A stretch of 64,000 bases of DNA, taken from assembly GCA_038030265.1 (NCBI GenBank), contig CM075942.1, positions 50,806,751 through 50,870,750 of the forward strand, in the 5' to 3' direction. The notes below the pieces were generated by a model. That model ran no database searches, was not told where the DNA came from, and saw only the letters and a program-made list of their open reading frames with translations. Positions within the stretch are counted from its first letter, which is position 1. Each line of letters opens with the position of its first letter. Positions 45,549 to 57,429 of this stretch are shown one piece after another. A program made the position numbers and the translations under genes. Origin of the DNA: Corythucha ciliata. Its lineage: Eukaryota; Arthropoda; Insecta; Hemiptera; Tingidae.

Positions 45549-46166
45549 TTATTCTTTAATTTAAGTACTATATCGCTGGGCAAAATTATCCTCTAGCAGT
45601 TCGGGCCTATCTGCTGTTGGACCTAAATTTGAATAGCTACAAGCGTTCTATTGTGGGCCCCTTGCCCCTCGGAAAATGTCTGGCGATCTCAGAAGAGTAA
45701 TTTTTTATTCAGATGAGTCATCTCCTACTTACGAAGTAGACCAAATGTGCTAAATTTTGAATTTTTAGCTCGGTTGTTCTACTTTCATAAGTATCATATA
45801 GTGCCTTTTTTCGTAGAATGCATTTTTAGGGAGATATAAGCCAAAATCCTTAACAAGTCCGAAATTTTCGAGGTTTTTCCAGCACCCTGAAGTTAGCGCA
45901 TGAAGGTTTTCGAAGCTGCAAACTTGGTTTTACACTAGTGGTACCTCCCCTGGCAACATAGGTACTAAAAATTCAAATTTCCGTATTTTTTGTGACCTTC
46001 AATGTCTAAAGTGACTGGGCTACGAGTCCAATAGGTTTGAAGGAGTAGGAGTCAGATTCATGAAACGTGATTTTGATAGAGACAAAGGCGCGAAATTTTG
46101 CTTTGGAAAGAGCCTAACACGCCGAATTATACTTATTTGAAGAGTCAAACAAACTAATTTTGTAGT
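45549..46166. other. gene-free stretch
   Basis: No repeat partner or coding exon was recognised. Composition is ordinary for the window. Confidence 0.4.
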
Positions 46167-46355
46167 TAATGGCGGATTTCACCAAGTTTGAGTTAAACTG
46201 CGGGCTACTTAACTCTCAAAGTTAAGAGTGACTCGAGATTAAGAAAGGTTTTGAGCTCTTGCTAACCCGCAGGCCAAGACTAACTCGGAGAAGTGAAACG
46301 CGTTTTTTTCGCTGACCCCAAGTTAACCGTAAACTCGAACCTCAACTCTCAGCAG
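46167..46355. repeat. MITE fragment, 'taatggcggatttcacca' family
   Basis: Starts TAATGGCGGATTTCACCA; the interior has paired words 'gctaacccgcaggccaagactaactcg' and 'aagttaaccgtaaactcgaacctcaactctc'. A related copy at 51139-51387 ends with the inverse of the same start word. Each carries only one clean end. Confidence 0.5.
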
Positions 46356-46809
46356 AACAAAAAATGGTCAAACTTCTGAGGTAGAAATGGAGAAAACTAC
46401 ACTTGGTCGGAGACTCGGAGTTCGTTCGAGTTAGGAGAGATCCTGTTTCACCATCAATTCCAAGATTGGAGTTACCAAACGAAAACAAGAGAGAGAGAGA
46501 AAGAAAAGAAAATCTGCGGGGGAGAGAAAAAGCCAAGAGACGGAGTCAATTCTTTACGATAAAGCTGTCTACAGTAATAATTATTATGTACACAGCAGCC
46601 CATTTCCGTGAAAAAAGCGAAGGTTTAGAACTGCAGGTTATGGGTTTATTTCTAGTTGCCTAGAGCCTCTTCAACAGTATTATTTTTGTCAAATTGCTAG
46701 CATTACGAGTATATTTCGGTTTCAAATACTACATGATTTTTGAGTATTACGTTTATTTCGAGTCTACAATTACACTTCCTTCGCGTGCTTCTCATCTAAC
46801 GTCAGAAAA

Positions 46810-46941
46810 ATGCGATACTATTGCTGCTTCGGCGACTGTACGAGGTCTTCCGTTCCAGGTCGACCTGGTTTCGATCCAGCTACTAAATTTATCCCTTTCC
46901 CACATCCATACCGGCACTTGACTGAAAAAGTCCTAAATTGA
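46810..46941 (+). pseudogene. THAP-like zinc-finger fragment, truncated
   Basis: A 43-codon frame from ATG starts MRYYCCFGDCTRSS and contains KFIPFPHPYRHL. A Cys pair within the first ten residues followed by an F-x-x-FP word is the opening of THAP domains, DNA-binding zinc fingers found in P-element-type transposases and many arthropod proteins. The frame stops after 43 codons, before the third Cys and the His, and no continuation was found. I read it as a broken exon, perhaps of transposon origin; the match is by motif only. Confidence 0.4.
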
Positions 46942-47169
46942 GGAAAAAAAGAAGAGGAAGTTCATGTGAAGGCGTGTGATAAATGCGCAACTATGATGGG
47001 ACTTCATGTTAAGGTGCCGCCGGAACGACGAGTTTTCATCGGTACATTTCGTGTGTCGGAGGCTGAAGAATATAATCAGAATTGAATAACTGCAAATGTG
47101 TTTTAGTTTGACGGAAATGAGAGAAAAGTAAGTTCACTTTACACAACACAAGACAAGAGTAACCCATAA

Positions 47170-47413
47170 CCTGGCCTAAGCGGGTTGCAAAACTGTTGAA
47201 GTAGGACTGAAGAGCGCATGAGTGGAAATCGTCTATTAATTTGTTCAGTGCAGTCGTACTCGGACAGTCGTTCTTTGCTAGATTCGTTCTAATTTGGGAG
47301 AAATCGTTCCATTCTACACGAAGTTCGTTTATTAATTCATAGAAGCGGTACGCAAAATTTTCAAAGTGTCGGTTGTGGCGAAGAGATGAGGAGTTCTTGA
47401 TTATGAAAAACAC
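47170..47413 (-). CDS. exon of an unidentified gene
   Basis: The minus strand reads an open, well-composed segment from about 47400 to 47170, including FENFAYRFYELINELRVEWN, TALNKLIDDFHS and SYFNSFATRLGQ. A possible acceptor (AATCAAG) precedes it and possible donors follow (CAG|GTTATG, or GTAAAG a little further on). It is probably helical. I do not recognise the family. It lies downstream, in minus order, of the exon at 48055-48282, but the phases of the two do not match directly, so an exon may lie between them or they may be unrelated. Confidence 0.45.
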
Positions 47414-48054
47414 ACGCAGTTGTTGGAAAGAAAGAAGGAAAGGTGGAAGGAGATCGCGGACAAATTCGACATCACCGACTCATTCGCACTGACCCAAGCG
47501 TTAACGCTTCAGAGAGAAAGCTCTTCTTCTCAGGATTAGGTACGACTACCCTCCACCACAGTTCCATTTTCTTCTATATGTATAGACTCACAATCAGATG
47601 CAATTGCCTTTCCAGAGTATCTGATGTGTCCCGAAGTCACCGGACAGGCAAAGAGGCAACTCCCAATAATAAGCAGTATAATAACGTGCGTTCTTTAGCT
47701 ACAGACTGTGGAAATAGAGAGATTATGCAAACAGCTCCGCTAACGCTAACGTTATCGCTATTCACATTTCAACCAACGAAATGTTTACTACCCTATGGGG
47801 ACCGTGCAAAGATAAGAAAAAGAGCGCTCTAGGGGAAGAGCTGTAAGTTTAGGTACAATAATGAACGCCGGTAGTCATCAAGATTTCAATAGAGTTTGGT
47901 ACGGCAACCGAAGAAAATCTCAGATTTAGACAATTTCCGATTATAAAATTCCTCCCGAAGCTATCAACGAACTTTCGTAATGGAGTGTCTGTAATGTTAA
48001 AATTAATTACAGAGTTATATTAGGGGAAAAGTTCGGAGAAAAAGGTTGCTATAC

Positions 48055-48282
48055 CTGAGATCAGTTTTCTTTTCAAGAAGTATCGAGTAAGTTCATTGCA
48101 GTAATCGCGTAGTGATCTTATTATCCCTTGAGATTGGTCAACAAGTATCATATTATCTTCCAGGTAGCCAGAATTATCTCTATCCAGTTTTGGAAAGTAC
48201 AGGGCCGTATTCGTATAGCCGTCACTCAAGCTGAGTATTTGCTTAAACGGCTTCAATCCGGTCGTTCTAATTAGTGAGTCGT
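48055..48282 (-). CDS. exon of an unidentified gene
   Basis: Clear splice signals on the minus strand: acceptor CAAAACAG before 48282 and donor TCAG|GTATAG after 48055. The exon is 228 bp (76 residues including split codons) with normal composition: GLKPFKQILSLSDGYTNTAL, YFPKLDRDNSGYLEDNMILV and SLRDYCNELTRYFLKRKLIS. No family recognised. Together with 47170-47413 it suggests a host gene on the minus strand whose other exons I could not place. Confidence 0.55.
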
Positions 48283-48688
48283 CTGTTTTGAATCGAAATA
48301 AGCAAATACTCAGCATAAGTGACGACTATGAATGAAGGCCAAATGTTTATAGTAGGGGACCGATGCCTGTCTCACACTCACCTCAACCCTTATAACCCCT
48401 GCAAATTTGCCGTCGACTTACCAAATACCCTGTATACATTAGAAACAAAATTGCTAAGCAGAGAAAATTAATCCAAGCTTAATCGCTTGATCTTGTTGGG
48501 GGGGGGGGAGTGTGAATAAAATAGTTTTGTAGGAAAGGATTAGTGTATTTTATTGGCAGCCCCAATGCTTGCGTTTACAGTTGTTACATGAATGAAACAA
48601 CATGTAAACTCAAAGAACGTGTCATCAAACTCCATCACACTCGCATCCCACATGAATAAATATCACTCCGGTTTCGTGGTCGAAAGTG

Positions 48689-48922
48689 TCAGAGATAACT
48701 GTTGTTGCTGCTGACGTCGAAGGACGAATAAAAGACCCCTCTTCGGAAGTGATAGATCCAATGACGGGGTGTTAGTGGAGCTTTCGTGAGATATCCTTCA
48801 TCTTTTCTCCCAGTCGAGATCTTGTACGCCTCAGGGAAGATGGTATGAACGTATGGTGAGTGGTTCAGGATGTTTGAGGACCTTACCCAAACGAAATGCT
48901 GGCAACCATGGGCAACCCGCAA
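48689..48922 (-). other. open frame, possibly a further exon, unidentified
   Basis: A minus-strand frame of 77 codons including HSPYVHTIFPEAYKIS and LTPRHWIYHFRRGVFYSS, running to a stop. It is in the right order to belong with the exons at 48.2 and 47.3 kb, but it ends in a stop and no donor that rescues the frame is obvious. It could be a terminal exon of something else or chance. Confidence 0.25.
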
Positions 48923-49709
48923 AAACGTTGCCGGAACCCAAGGCTTCCATCAGCGCTGAAAAAATTAAATAAAAGAAGATTTAGAGATATGCATGTTGAC
49001 AATGGTTGCGTTACAAAACTCGGGGCTCGTGTTCAACCGCTGAAGTGTAGAATTATAAGCGCTTATGGAGTTTTGCAAGGGTGATTTCTATCGCGATGGG
49101 ACGTGTTTTGTTGGATTTCAAACACATATACTCAGCGCTGAGCCAGATTGACAGTTTTGCAACGGCAAAAGACTAAGTGCTCATTAAGCGCTGAACAAGT
49201 CTGAAGTTTTGCAACGCGGCCAATCACTCCGGTTGGCTCGGATTAAGGCAACGCAAAACTTGAGGCATTTTGTGCAGGTGACCTTATAGCAATGAAACAA
49301 AAGACAAGGAACGTAACTTCCTTGCCATTTCATTTAACGTATGCTACAAGCGAAACTGCTACTTGCGGTTGACGGCTTTTATCCATCGCTCTCGCCGCTC
49401 CTTCTCGTTGGGTTTATTCAGGGAACGACAACTTTCACGCGACAATTTTCTCGCGCGTTGTGGCAACCCACAACCGAACTAATTACCATTGGGAGGAAAA
49501 TTCAAATAAATTACTGTAAATGAGGAAAAAATGTCAATAACGAAAATAAAAATAGTGTCTTGATTGGAAATACATAAGACTGATTAGTTTGTTAGTGTAC
49601 ACAAATCGTAGAGGTCACCGCTAGTTGGCGCAGCGCGCACTTTGCACGGTCCCCATTGGTGGTTGTAGCTAAGGGATACGATATCTGGCGGCGTTTCAGA
49701 GAAACTTTA
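48923..49709. other. gene-free stretch
   Basis: Contains paired 'cagcgctgaa..gttttgcaa' words in both orientations (about 49020-49255), suggesting a decayed inverted-repeat element. No gene recognised. Confidence 0.35.
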
Positions 49710-49975
49710 AGTCTGTTCGCGAAAAAACCGTGTAGTGTAGTGCAGGGCAGATCACAAACAGCCGTGTTACCTTCTCTGTAACCTAAAACCCCCTCTCACC
49801 TCCCTTCTCTAAGGCCATCTTTACACCAGCCTGCTGGCTGGGGGTTGGTGCAGGCTGGTGTAAAGATGGTTATTGGTAAGGGAGGGTGAGAGGGGGCTTT
49901 AGGTTATAGAGAAGGTAACACGGCTGTTTGTGTTCTGCCCTGCACTACACTACACTTTTTTTTCGCGAACAGACT
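49710..49975. mobile_element. 266-bp near-perfect hairpin element, TA duplication
   Basis: The two halves are inverse copies over about 125 bp each, with a loop of about 13 bp at the centre ('tggctgggggttg', near 49840). It opens AGTCTGTTCGCGAAAAAA. TA flanks both ends (49708-49709 and 49976-49977), as for Tc1/mariner-type MITEs. A transcript across it would fold into a long double-stranded stem. Confidence 0.75.
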
Positions 49976-49977
49976 TA

Positions 49978-51138
49978 TTGAGTCCGGTACTCCATGTGAT
50001 TTGTTCTTGTCGTTTGACAACAAACTACAACAAAAGTTTTCTACAATGAGGAAGTTCATGCATCAAAAATGATGGTCAGTGACACTTTTTTACTGTGAAC
50101 TACGGCTAAATAATCCGACGGTGATGAGGAGGCCTCGATATTGTACCTTTGGCATCACCGAATCAAGAAGACAAGACAGTTATGCTGGTGCGAAGTACAC
50201 CCAGACAGAAACTTTCACTGTCGGCTATTTGTTGGAGCAAGAAAACTCGAAAACACCGATTAAAAAACGTTTTCGACCATTTTGCTGAACCCGTGCCGTT
50301 CTCTGAGCACTAAAACGAAAAGGTGAGCTGGCGAGTACCAATGAAGAAATGATAAGGCGCTTGTGGGATGTCTCTCAAGGGTGAATCCAGAGAAAATTGC
50401 TGAGTCTTTGGTTGCTCTTCCGGTCGTAACCGAGACACAATATTGTCATTTCATTGTTTCCGAAAAATTGAGGGTTCAGCGGTGTCAGGTATCAATTAGT
50501 CCAGTGTTGGGAGAAAGCCGACCGTCGAAAGGTTCGGGAGCTTGCTTGACGTTTGAGGATAAATGTATCAGAAACCATGTTCTTCTGTTCTCGTCACTTT
50601 AGGCCAACTGACTACTTTTTCCCCATTATGTTACGGACGTTGACCACGAAAAAACACTTTAAAAAAACACAAAACTTGTTATCATTTAACATTAGGGAGT
50701 ACCGGTTTCATTATCACACGACACTAGCGCCGCTAGTGATAGCTACAATCGCCAATAGGAACGCGTACACAAAAATTAACTTTAGCGTTTACGGGACTGG
50801 TTGCAAAATCTCTCTATTCATTTGAAGCCATACGGAGGACTACGGACTCAAGAGTCCGGTCCGCCGATAAAGGACCGGACGACCCACAAGTGAACAAGCG
50901 ATCTATCATAATATAGGATTTTGATACTTTATTCGCGTTGTAGTTCTCATTTGTTATTCAGACTTTTGTGAATTAAAACATCATTTTATTCGTACTCTTG
51001 AATTTACACCGACCTCCTTACAAACCCGCAATATCACGAGCCGTCCTAGCCGTCTTTGAGAGCGGATTGTTACCCTTCCATATATCCCTTTATGATCGCC
51101 GCCGATTATTCCCTGGAATTCGTAGAGAATAAGATCTG
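49978..51138. other. gene-free stretch
   Basis: Plus frames at 50079-50288 and 50363-50602 are open for 70-80 codons but are unrecognised and not joined by splice signals I trust. Confidence 0.35.
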
Positions 51139-51387
51139 GGAGTTAACTTTCTTGGTAACCCGCACGTTAAGACAAACTCAAAGTGGAGAAACGCATTTTT
51201 TCTTTAACTCCGGGTTATCCTTGACTCCAGCTCTAACATTATTTGAGTTAAGATGGATTTAAGAGAGGTAGTTTCTCTTGGTAACTCCAAGGTTAAGCAT
51301 AACTCGAAGTGGTGAAACACTTTTTTTTGCTAACTCCGAGTTACCCGAAACTCAAACCTTAACTCTCGGTGGTGAAATCCGCCATTA
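51139..51387. repeat. MITE fragment, 'taatggcggatttcacca' family, second copy
   Basis: Contains two related blocks of about 95 bp ('cttggtaac(c/t)c..gttaag..aactc(a/g)aagtgg(a/t)gaaac') and ends with 'ggtggtgaaatccgccatta', the inverse of the start of the copy at 46167. Confidence 0.5.
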
Positions 51388-53206
51388 AAGAATCAAACCC
51401 GCGAAGTTTGTTTTCCTGAGAACTAATAAATAATAAATCCAGTTTTCAAGAAGACAAACCAGTGAAATTTTGAGTTTTTGTATGAGCAAAACCCCCCATT
51501 TCAAGGGATTGTCTTTTATTAGAACCAAATTCTCTCGGAAAACCCAATTCAGCAGTAGCAGGGTTTGCTCGTATCTCGTTTATTCCTAGTTGTATATCTT
51601 GTTTATTTCCCATTTTTCCAAATTTCGCCTCCACACAATTGCATCGCTTTTAGGGGGGGGGGGGAGCTTTCCTCTCTCACACTCATTCACCCTCACTCTC
51701 TTTCTCTCTAACCCTCTCTCTCACTAGCTCACTCTCTCTCTCTCTCGAAAAGCAGCAGAATCCACAGTACACGACTAACTTCAGACTCAAAAGTTAATGT
51801 AAAATCAATATGCGATACCCCCCCCCCCACATCTATCAATTACCTCGTGTGGTTGCAAGTACACGATATTCCTGTTTGTAATGTGGAAAAATTTAATTGT
51901 AGGAACTTCCCGATTACTCAACATGAAAACAAATTCCTTCGATTCGAAAATAACTCGTAGTACGTACAAGCGTAGGTATATATTAATTAAAATAAAATCA
52001 AATGAGCTGGATTTGTATCACAGTTTTCCACAACTGTCGTCAATTAAATCGCTGATACTCTTGTGACTCGCCGATGCGTCCTTCCTTTTCATTAAAACAT
52101 GCGTCACCTTCAGACGACAAAACCGTATATCAGCCTCGATTTGAACGGGAAACGCCTATAGTTTTGTTGTCGGCTGTCAAATATGAGTTTAGATGAGGGG
52201 GGGGGGTGATGGGCGAGAGTTAATTAAAGAATTAAAAATAGTCACCTGCCACTTTTAAAGGATTTGTTTCGTTTGGCCACGGTGGTCAGTAGTCAGTACT
52301 CATTCGCCCACAGTCGGGTAAGACTCAAGATGTATACAAAAAAATATTGATTCACATTTCGCAATCGAGGTTATAGCCCATTTCGTTCTGCATGCACCCC
52401 GGTGGTAAACTTGCTATGCGGCGAGGGCAAAGTCCCCAGAAAAAAATTGAGGGACGCTTTTTTTTTTTGTTTCGTGTCTTCTAGTTCGTATTTTGGTGGT
52501 GAATAATTAATTTACGTAACATTGACAATAACGAAAGAAGCACGAGGTGAAATAACAATGTTAAATTGAATGTAAAGATGTTCCAAAATTGATTAAACGA
52601 CCCAATACTTTAATGGTTCAATTCATTTTCTAGGCGGACGAACAATAGAGAATGTCCTCTAGGAGGACATTGTTGCAACGAAACAGGAAGAGTTACGTGC
52701 GCGGGTCTCTCTCCTTTGATTTCAATCGTCCCTCGATGACAGTTTGTCAAAAAAAAACGTCTTCAGACGTGATTTTAATTTGAGAAATTAAATCAAAAAA
52801 ATGTGGTGTTGAAAGACACGTTGACCCATATTTACAGATTCAACCTCCAATCAATGATGGTAGGGGGAGGGCGGAGAGTCGTAACTCATAGAATTGAACT
52901 TCAAACGACAATCCGGCGGTTGACTTGTGTGAGGAGAGGCTGCTCTCCTTGATTTTAAAGTCTTCTAGATCAAGATCGTTTTGAAAAGCAAAGGAAAATT
53001 TGCTATTTATTGGGCAGAGAGCTTTTTTTAACACTCAAAATTTTGCAACTGTGTTGAAAGCCCCTCCCCCAACCCCGCTCTATAAGACTGCTATTATAGA
53101 GTCATCAAGGCCCGCAGAGTTATCTGCCAGGATTTTTCGTCTTTTTAACGAGAATAAAATCACCCCGACCTTCTCAGTTTCGCGTCATACGCCATTTTTA
53201 AGTCTT

Positions 53207-53237
<31 letters not shown>

Positions 53238-54309
53238 AATCCACATTTTTCGGTTCTCCAACCCCGAAAGTCTTCTTCTGTCGAAAAGAATTTTTTAATT
53301 TGTTCCCGCTGAGGAACACGTTAAGAAGTATTCTCATCAAGGCCACATGGACGTTTGCCACTTGTTACCGATCTAGTGCGATTTGCATGCATCGTAAAAA
53401 CTATATACGAATATGAACAAACAAAAAAATTGTGAATAATAAAATTAAAAATACTGAGCTCAAGAAGACGGAAACCCATTATAAATTTGACTCGGCTCAT
53501 TCAGCCATTGTTGAGGGTCCCTTTTGGTCGGTTCGTCCCCTATTTTTATTGCTCGCTCGTCTTTTATTCGCGTCGAAGTAATTCCAATTTCGGGTGAGGG
53601 GGGAGGGAGACAAAGGTCTAACAATAGCAACAAAAGCATGTCATTTCGGGCACGGGGGTGGTTGAAATTCCCTTGAACCGTAGTTTAGACCTTAATGGAA
53701 ACACACTCTAGGGTTTTTTGTAGATATTTGGCCTTGTACCTTCATTTCGTTATTGTTGTCCAGAGAAAGATATGGGGCACGGGTGTTTACAATATAAGTG
53801 ATCGTTTCGTTCTTTTACGACTTCTCCGTCTCGAAAGATAGTAGTGTTAATGAGTCGGAAATGAACTCATAAAGCGTAAATTCATTCTGAAAGCACCGCT
53901 ACAAGTCTTTATAATGACCTTCTGATCAACAACTAGTATAGGGTGTTTGGTCTATATTGAGCGCCAGAAGTGGACCAGTGCCATCTTCAGGCAGAGGCAC
54001 CCGGAGCCAAGGGACTGAAGTACTACTGACGAGGGATGAGAGGGGGAGGGGCGTTTCGCGGTGGCGTTGGTATAATAGAGACCGATTGTCTCGACTTCAG
54101 CGCGGGTCAGCCTGAGTCGAGGCTTTTCATTGGATCTCTTTTCTGTGCAAAAGAAAAGGTCCAATACGCCTCAAAGGAATTTTTTATTCATTCTTGCCGA
54201 CGTTTGGTCATACACCTGACATGTTCACGGCTAAAAAATTTTACAATATGGGGCACGTCATGTCAATCCGTCCGTCCACCCACCATCTTAACTTTGGTGT
54301 AGATGGTCA
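51388..54309. other. gene-free stretch with simple sequence
   Basis: Poly-G at 51654-51664, a CT/CTCA microsatellite at about 51670-51747, poly-C at 51820-51829, poly-G at 52198-52207 and a T run at 53212-53237. The minus frame at 51446-51634 and the minus frame at 52840-53034 are open but without recognised domains or clear splice pairs. Confidence 0.4.
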
Positions 54310-54880
54310 AATAGTGATAAACCCTGATTGTTAAAATTGAGAAAAAGCGCTAGTTTGTGGCTAAAATTGAGAATACAGGCCCCTCCGCATTAAAAATGCG
54401 CTGATTCGGAGCTAAAATTGAAAAAATTGAAATGAAAATTGAAAATTGAAAATGAATTCGCGGATAAAATTGAAAAAACACTATTGCGCGGATAACATTA
54501 AGGAATAGCGCTCAATCATAGCTATAAAATGGAAAAAATAGGAAATTCGCTGTTCCCGGGGGCAACTTCGCGGCTAAAAACGAGATAAAAAAAGCGCTCG
54601 TTCGTGGCTAAAATGAAGGTAAAGCGCTCATTCACAGCCAAATTGAGAAAATTCACGGTTTCCATCGGTCACTTGGAGTGAAATTAAGTGCTAATTCATG
54701 GCTAAACCGAAAGAAATTGCTAAATCGTGGCTAAACCCGAGCTAAACTCATATCGTCGATTAAAATTCGTGAAAAACGCTAATTGAGAAAAGCACTCATT
54801 AACAGCTAAAATTAGAAAAAAAAAACGATTCGCGAATAAATTTGAGAAAGAAAATTGGGGAAAAACTCTAATTCTAGGCG
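54310..54880. repeat. degenerate word repeat, 'gctaattcgcggctaaaattgag' type
   Basis: About 18 loose units of 28-35 bp of the same repeat as at 34090-35050 and 36136-36660. Confidence 0.6.
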
Positions 54881-54999
54881 GGTGCAGTCCAGCTTTGATC
54901 TAGGGGTGAGCAGCTTCACTTGAGAACAATTCAGGTGCATTCCAAACAGAACCTACTGCATTCTTATTTAAATAAATAGTTTTTTATCGAGAAAATTAT

Positions 55000-55318
55000 G
55001 TGAAACGGATCATTTCAATGAGGTAACCCCACGAAATTTTGGTTTTCCGCAAGCCCAAAACCCGCGAAATTGGGGTTTCAGTTCTTCAGTGAGAAGACCG
55101 CGAAATTAGCGTTTTAGTGATCTAGGGCCTCCAAAATTGGTTCTATAGCGAGCAAATCCCACGAGATTTGCGTTTCAATGAGGAATCGTGACGATATTTT
55201 TATTAGTGTGCTAAAACCACATAATTGTGGTTTTGAATGAGTTATATCCGCGCGAAATGGGGATTTCATACAATTTCAGCGAAATTTTGGGTTATAGCGA
55301 GTAACCGAGATAATTTTT
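55000..55318. repeat. degenerate word repeat, 'cgcgaaattggggttt' type
   Basis: Seven to eight loose units with words 'cccgcgaaattggggtttcagt', 'gtgagaagaccgcgaaatta', 'agcgagcaaatcccacgagatt'. Element D begins directly after it. Confidence 0.55.
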
Positions 55319-56493
55319 AGTGCATTTCATTCTGAAAATGCACTATTGGTCTCGTCGTGATGGTGGCAAACATGGGTCATGTCATGTTTTTTTCACGTTT
55401 CAGAACCTCTAGATCACGAATTCAGTGGTCTCCGGAATTCATATATATCTATATCTATATATTTCTTTATATATTTATTTATTTATATATATCTTAATGG
55501 CCGTTTTCTTGTTAGCACGATAACTCTCGTAGAAATTAATTTAGCGGAACGCGCTTTGGCACAAAAATCAGTAGTCATAAGACACCGGTCGGTATTGCAT
55601 TTGGGCCAAATCGGTCAAGGTGGAGGGGGGGAAAATCGGGCTTGAAGTCGTCAAAAAATCACTAAAAATCATCAGTTGATTCTAGAAGCATCATATTCGG
55701 TACGTATACTCCATGTTAGACTAGCCTTTGATTCCCATTTTAATTTTTTGAAAAAGTCGAAGGGGAGGGGGTGTTGTCCCCGGGATGGAAGTAAGTGTGT
55801 GGTCTTGTTAGCACGATAACTCTCGAAGAAATCAATTTAGCGGAACGCGCTTTGGCACAAAAATCAGTAGTCATAAGACCCAGGTCGGTATTGCATTTGG
55901 GCCAAATCGGTCAAGGTGGAGGGGGGAAGTAGGGGTTCAATTGTCAATAAATCACTGTAATTCACCAGTTGATTCTAGAAGCATTAGATTCGGTACGTAT
56001 ACTCCATGTTAAAGTAGCCTTTGATTCCCATTTTAATTTTTCGAAAAAGTCAAGGTGGTGGGGGTGGTCCTTCCGGTGTGGAAGTGTAAAAATAGCGTTG
56101 AACTTCACTAGTTCATCTTAGCGCTCTAAAATTCGACTCAATAATTTAATGTAACGAAAGCCCTGGGTCCCATTGAGATTTATCGAAAACTTTGATGGGG
56201 GAGGGTGAAATGGGGGATGAAATTTCAAAAAGAAAAAGCTTAAATACACACGTTTAGGTATTATAAAATACGGCACAAAAATTTAATATTACAAAGCCCT
56301 TGGAAAACTACCGAAACTTTTTGACATTTTGAAGAGAGGGTGGTGAAAATAGAGGAAGAAGTTCGGCTTAATGAAACAAATAATGGTATCAAAATTATTA
56401 CTTCTGGGACGGCTTAGGATATCCGTATACATAATGAAATGCACTCTTTCCGACCGCCTGCTGCCGGAGCGAAATTTTTTTTTTTTTTTTTTT
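55319..56493 (+). mobile_element. Helentron/HINE-like element D (about 1.16 kb)
   Basis: The 5' end is AGTGCATTTCATT at 55319 with a short stem, the subterminal partner AATGAAATGCACT at 56433-56445, then a hairpin-like CCGACCGCCTGCTGCCGG and 'agcgaaa' running into 18 T, the insertion site. An AT-rich microsatellite is at 55440-55495. The interior has two tandem copies of a unit of about 296 bp (starting 55511 and 55807) opening GTTAGCACGATAACTCTCG. It is the same subfamily as element C but longer at the 3' side (56100-56400). The 88-codon frame at 55379-55645 is not recognised. Confidence 0.75.
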
Positions 56494-57148
56494 GAGCCAG
56501 ACATGTGAAAATGTTTTTTTTGGTAAAGGTGGATATATACTGTTTCACTTTGGATGATCATCCAAAGTGAAAAAGTGCATTTGGGTGTTGAATAATTCAT
56601 CCATGTTGAACCTCAAGAATTATAATAAAATAAATAAAATAAAATAAAATAAAATAATTCACCCGATGAAACCATGGTAACAAGGGGGGGGGGGGGTCAC
56701 GGTTGCCCTGTTCGCGTGGGTCTTGTTCTTGAATAATTATTGCAAATTTTGTTTTTGTTGCTCTAAAAATGTCAAATTTCAGAAAATTTCTAATTTTTGG
56801 CTGTTGTTTTTTCAACTTGTAGACTATAAACTTCATTAATGAACGATACAGCCGTGGTGTTTTTTTATTTTAAGCATTTCGGGCCCATTCCCGATTTCCC
56901 GGTGCCCCTCATCAGCAGCAGGGTGTTTAGCCTTAAGCTGCGTGTACACGTGGGAGCAAGGGCGGATCTGGGACCCCTCCCCCTCCACCAATACACCCCC
57001 ACCACCTGCCCACCACTCCCCTTCCCACATGTTTTGAGTGATTTTCCAAGCTCCAGGGGGGGGTAATTCTGCTGTTACCCCCCCCCCTCCCCTTAGATCC
57101 GCCTATGCGTGAGAGAAAAATTATCCCGAGACAAAAGTCTCAAGTTTA
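56494..57148. other. gene-free stretch
   Basis: TAAAA microsatellite at 56622-56657, poly-G at 56683-56694 and C-rich text near 56970-57090. No gene recognised. Confidence 0.4.
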
Positions 57149-57225
57149 AAGCCACGTGTACACTTGAGAGAGAATCCGATAATTTTGTCTCGAGACCATT
57201 TTTCTCTCAAGTGTACACGTAGCTT
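57149..57225. repeat. 77-bp hairpin, TA flanks
   Basis: Arms AAGCCACGTGTACACTTGAG and the inverse of AAGCTACGTGTACACTTGAG, with TA on both sides (57147-57148 and 57226-57227). The preceding 40 bp repeats part of the loop in the other orientation. Confidence 0.6.
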
Positions 57226-57429
57226 TAGAGGTGAAGCGATAATGCTGATTGACCATACATTTGAAATGCTACAGGCATGGGTAAAAACTATCCCAATTTT
57301 TAGGAAAGCTACCGTTCACGGGAAATGGTTCAGGAAGGCAAAATGTTATTCCAGTTCTGGGGGGAGCTACCGTTCATCGAAAAAAAAAATCTATAAATCA
57401 TCCCTTAAGCAGTGCAAGATGTGGTGTCG

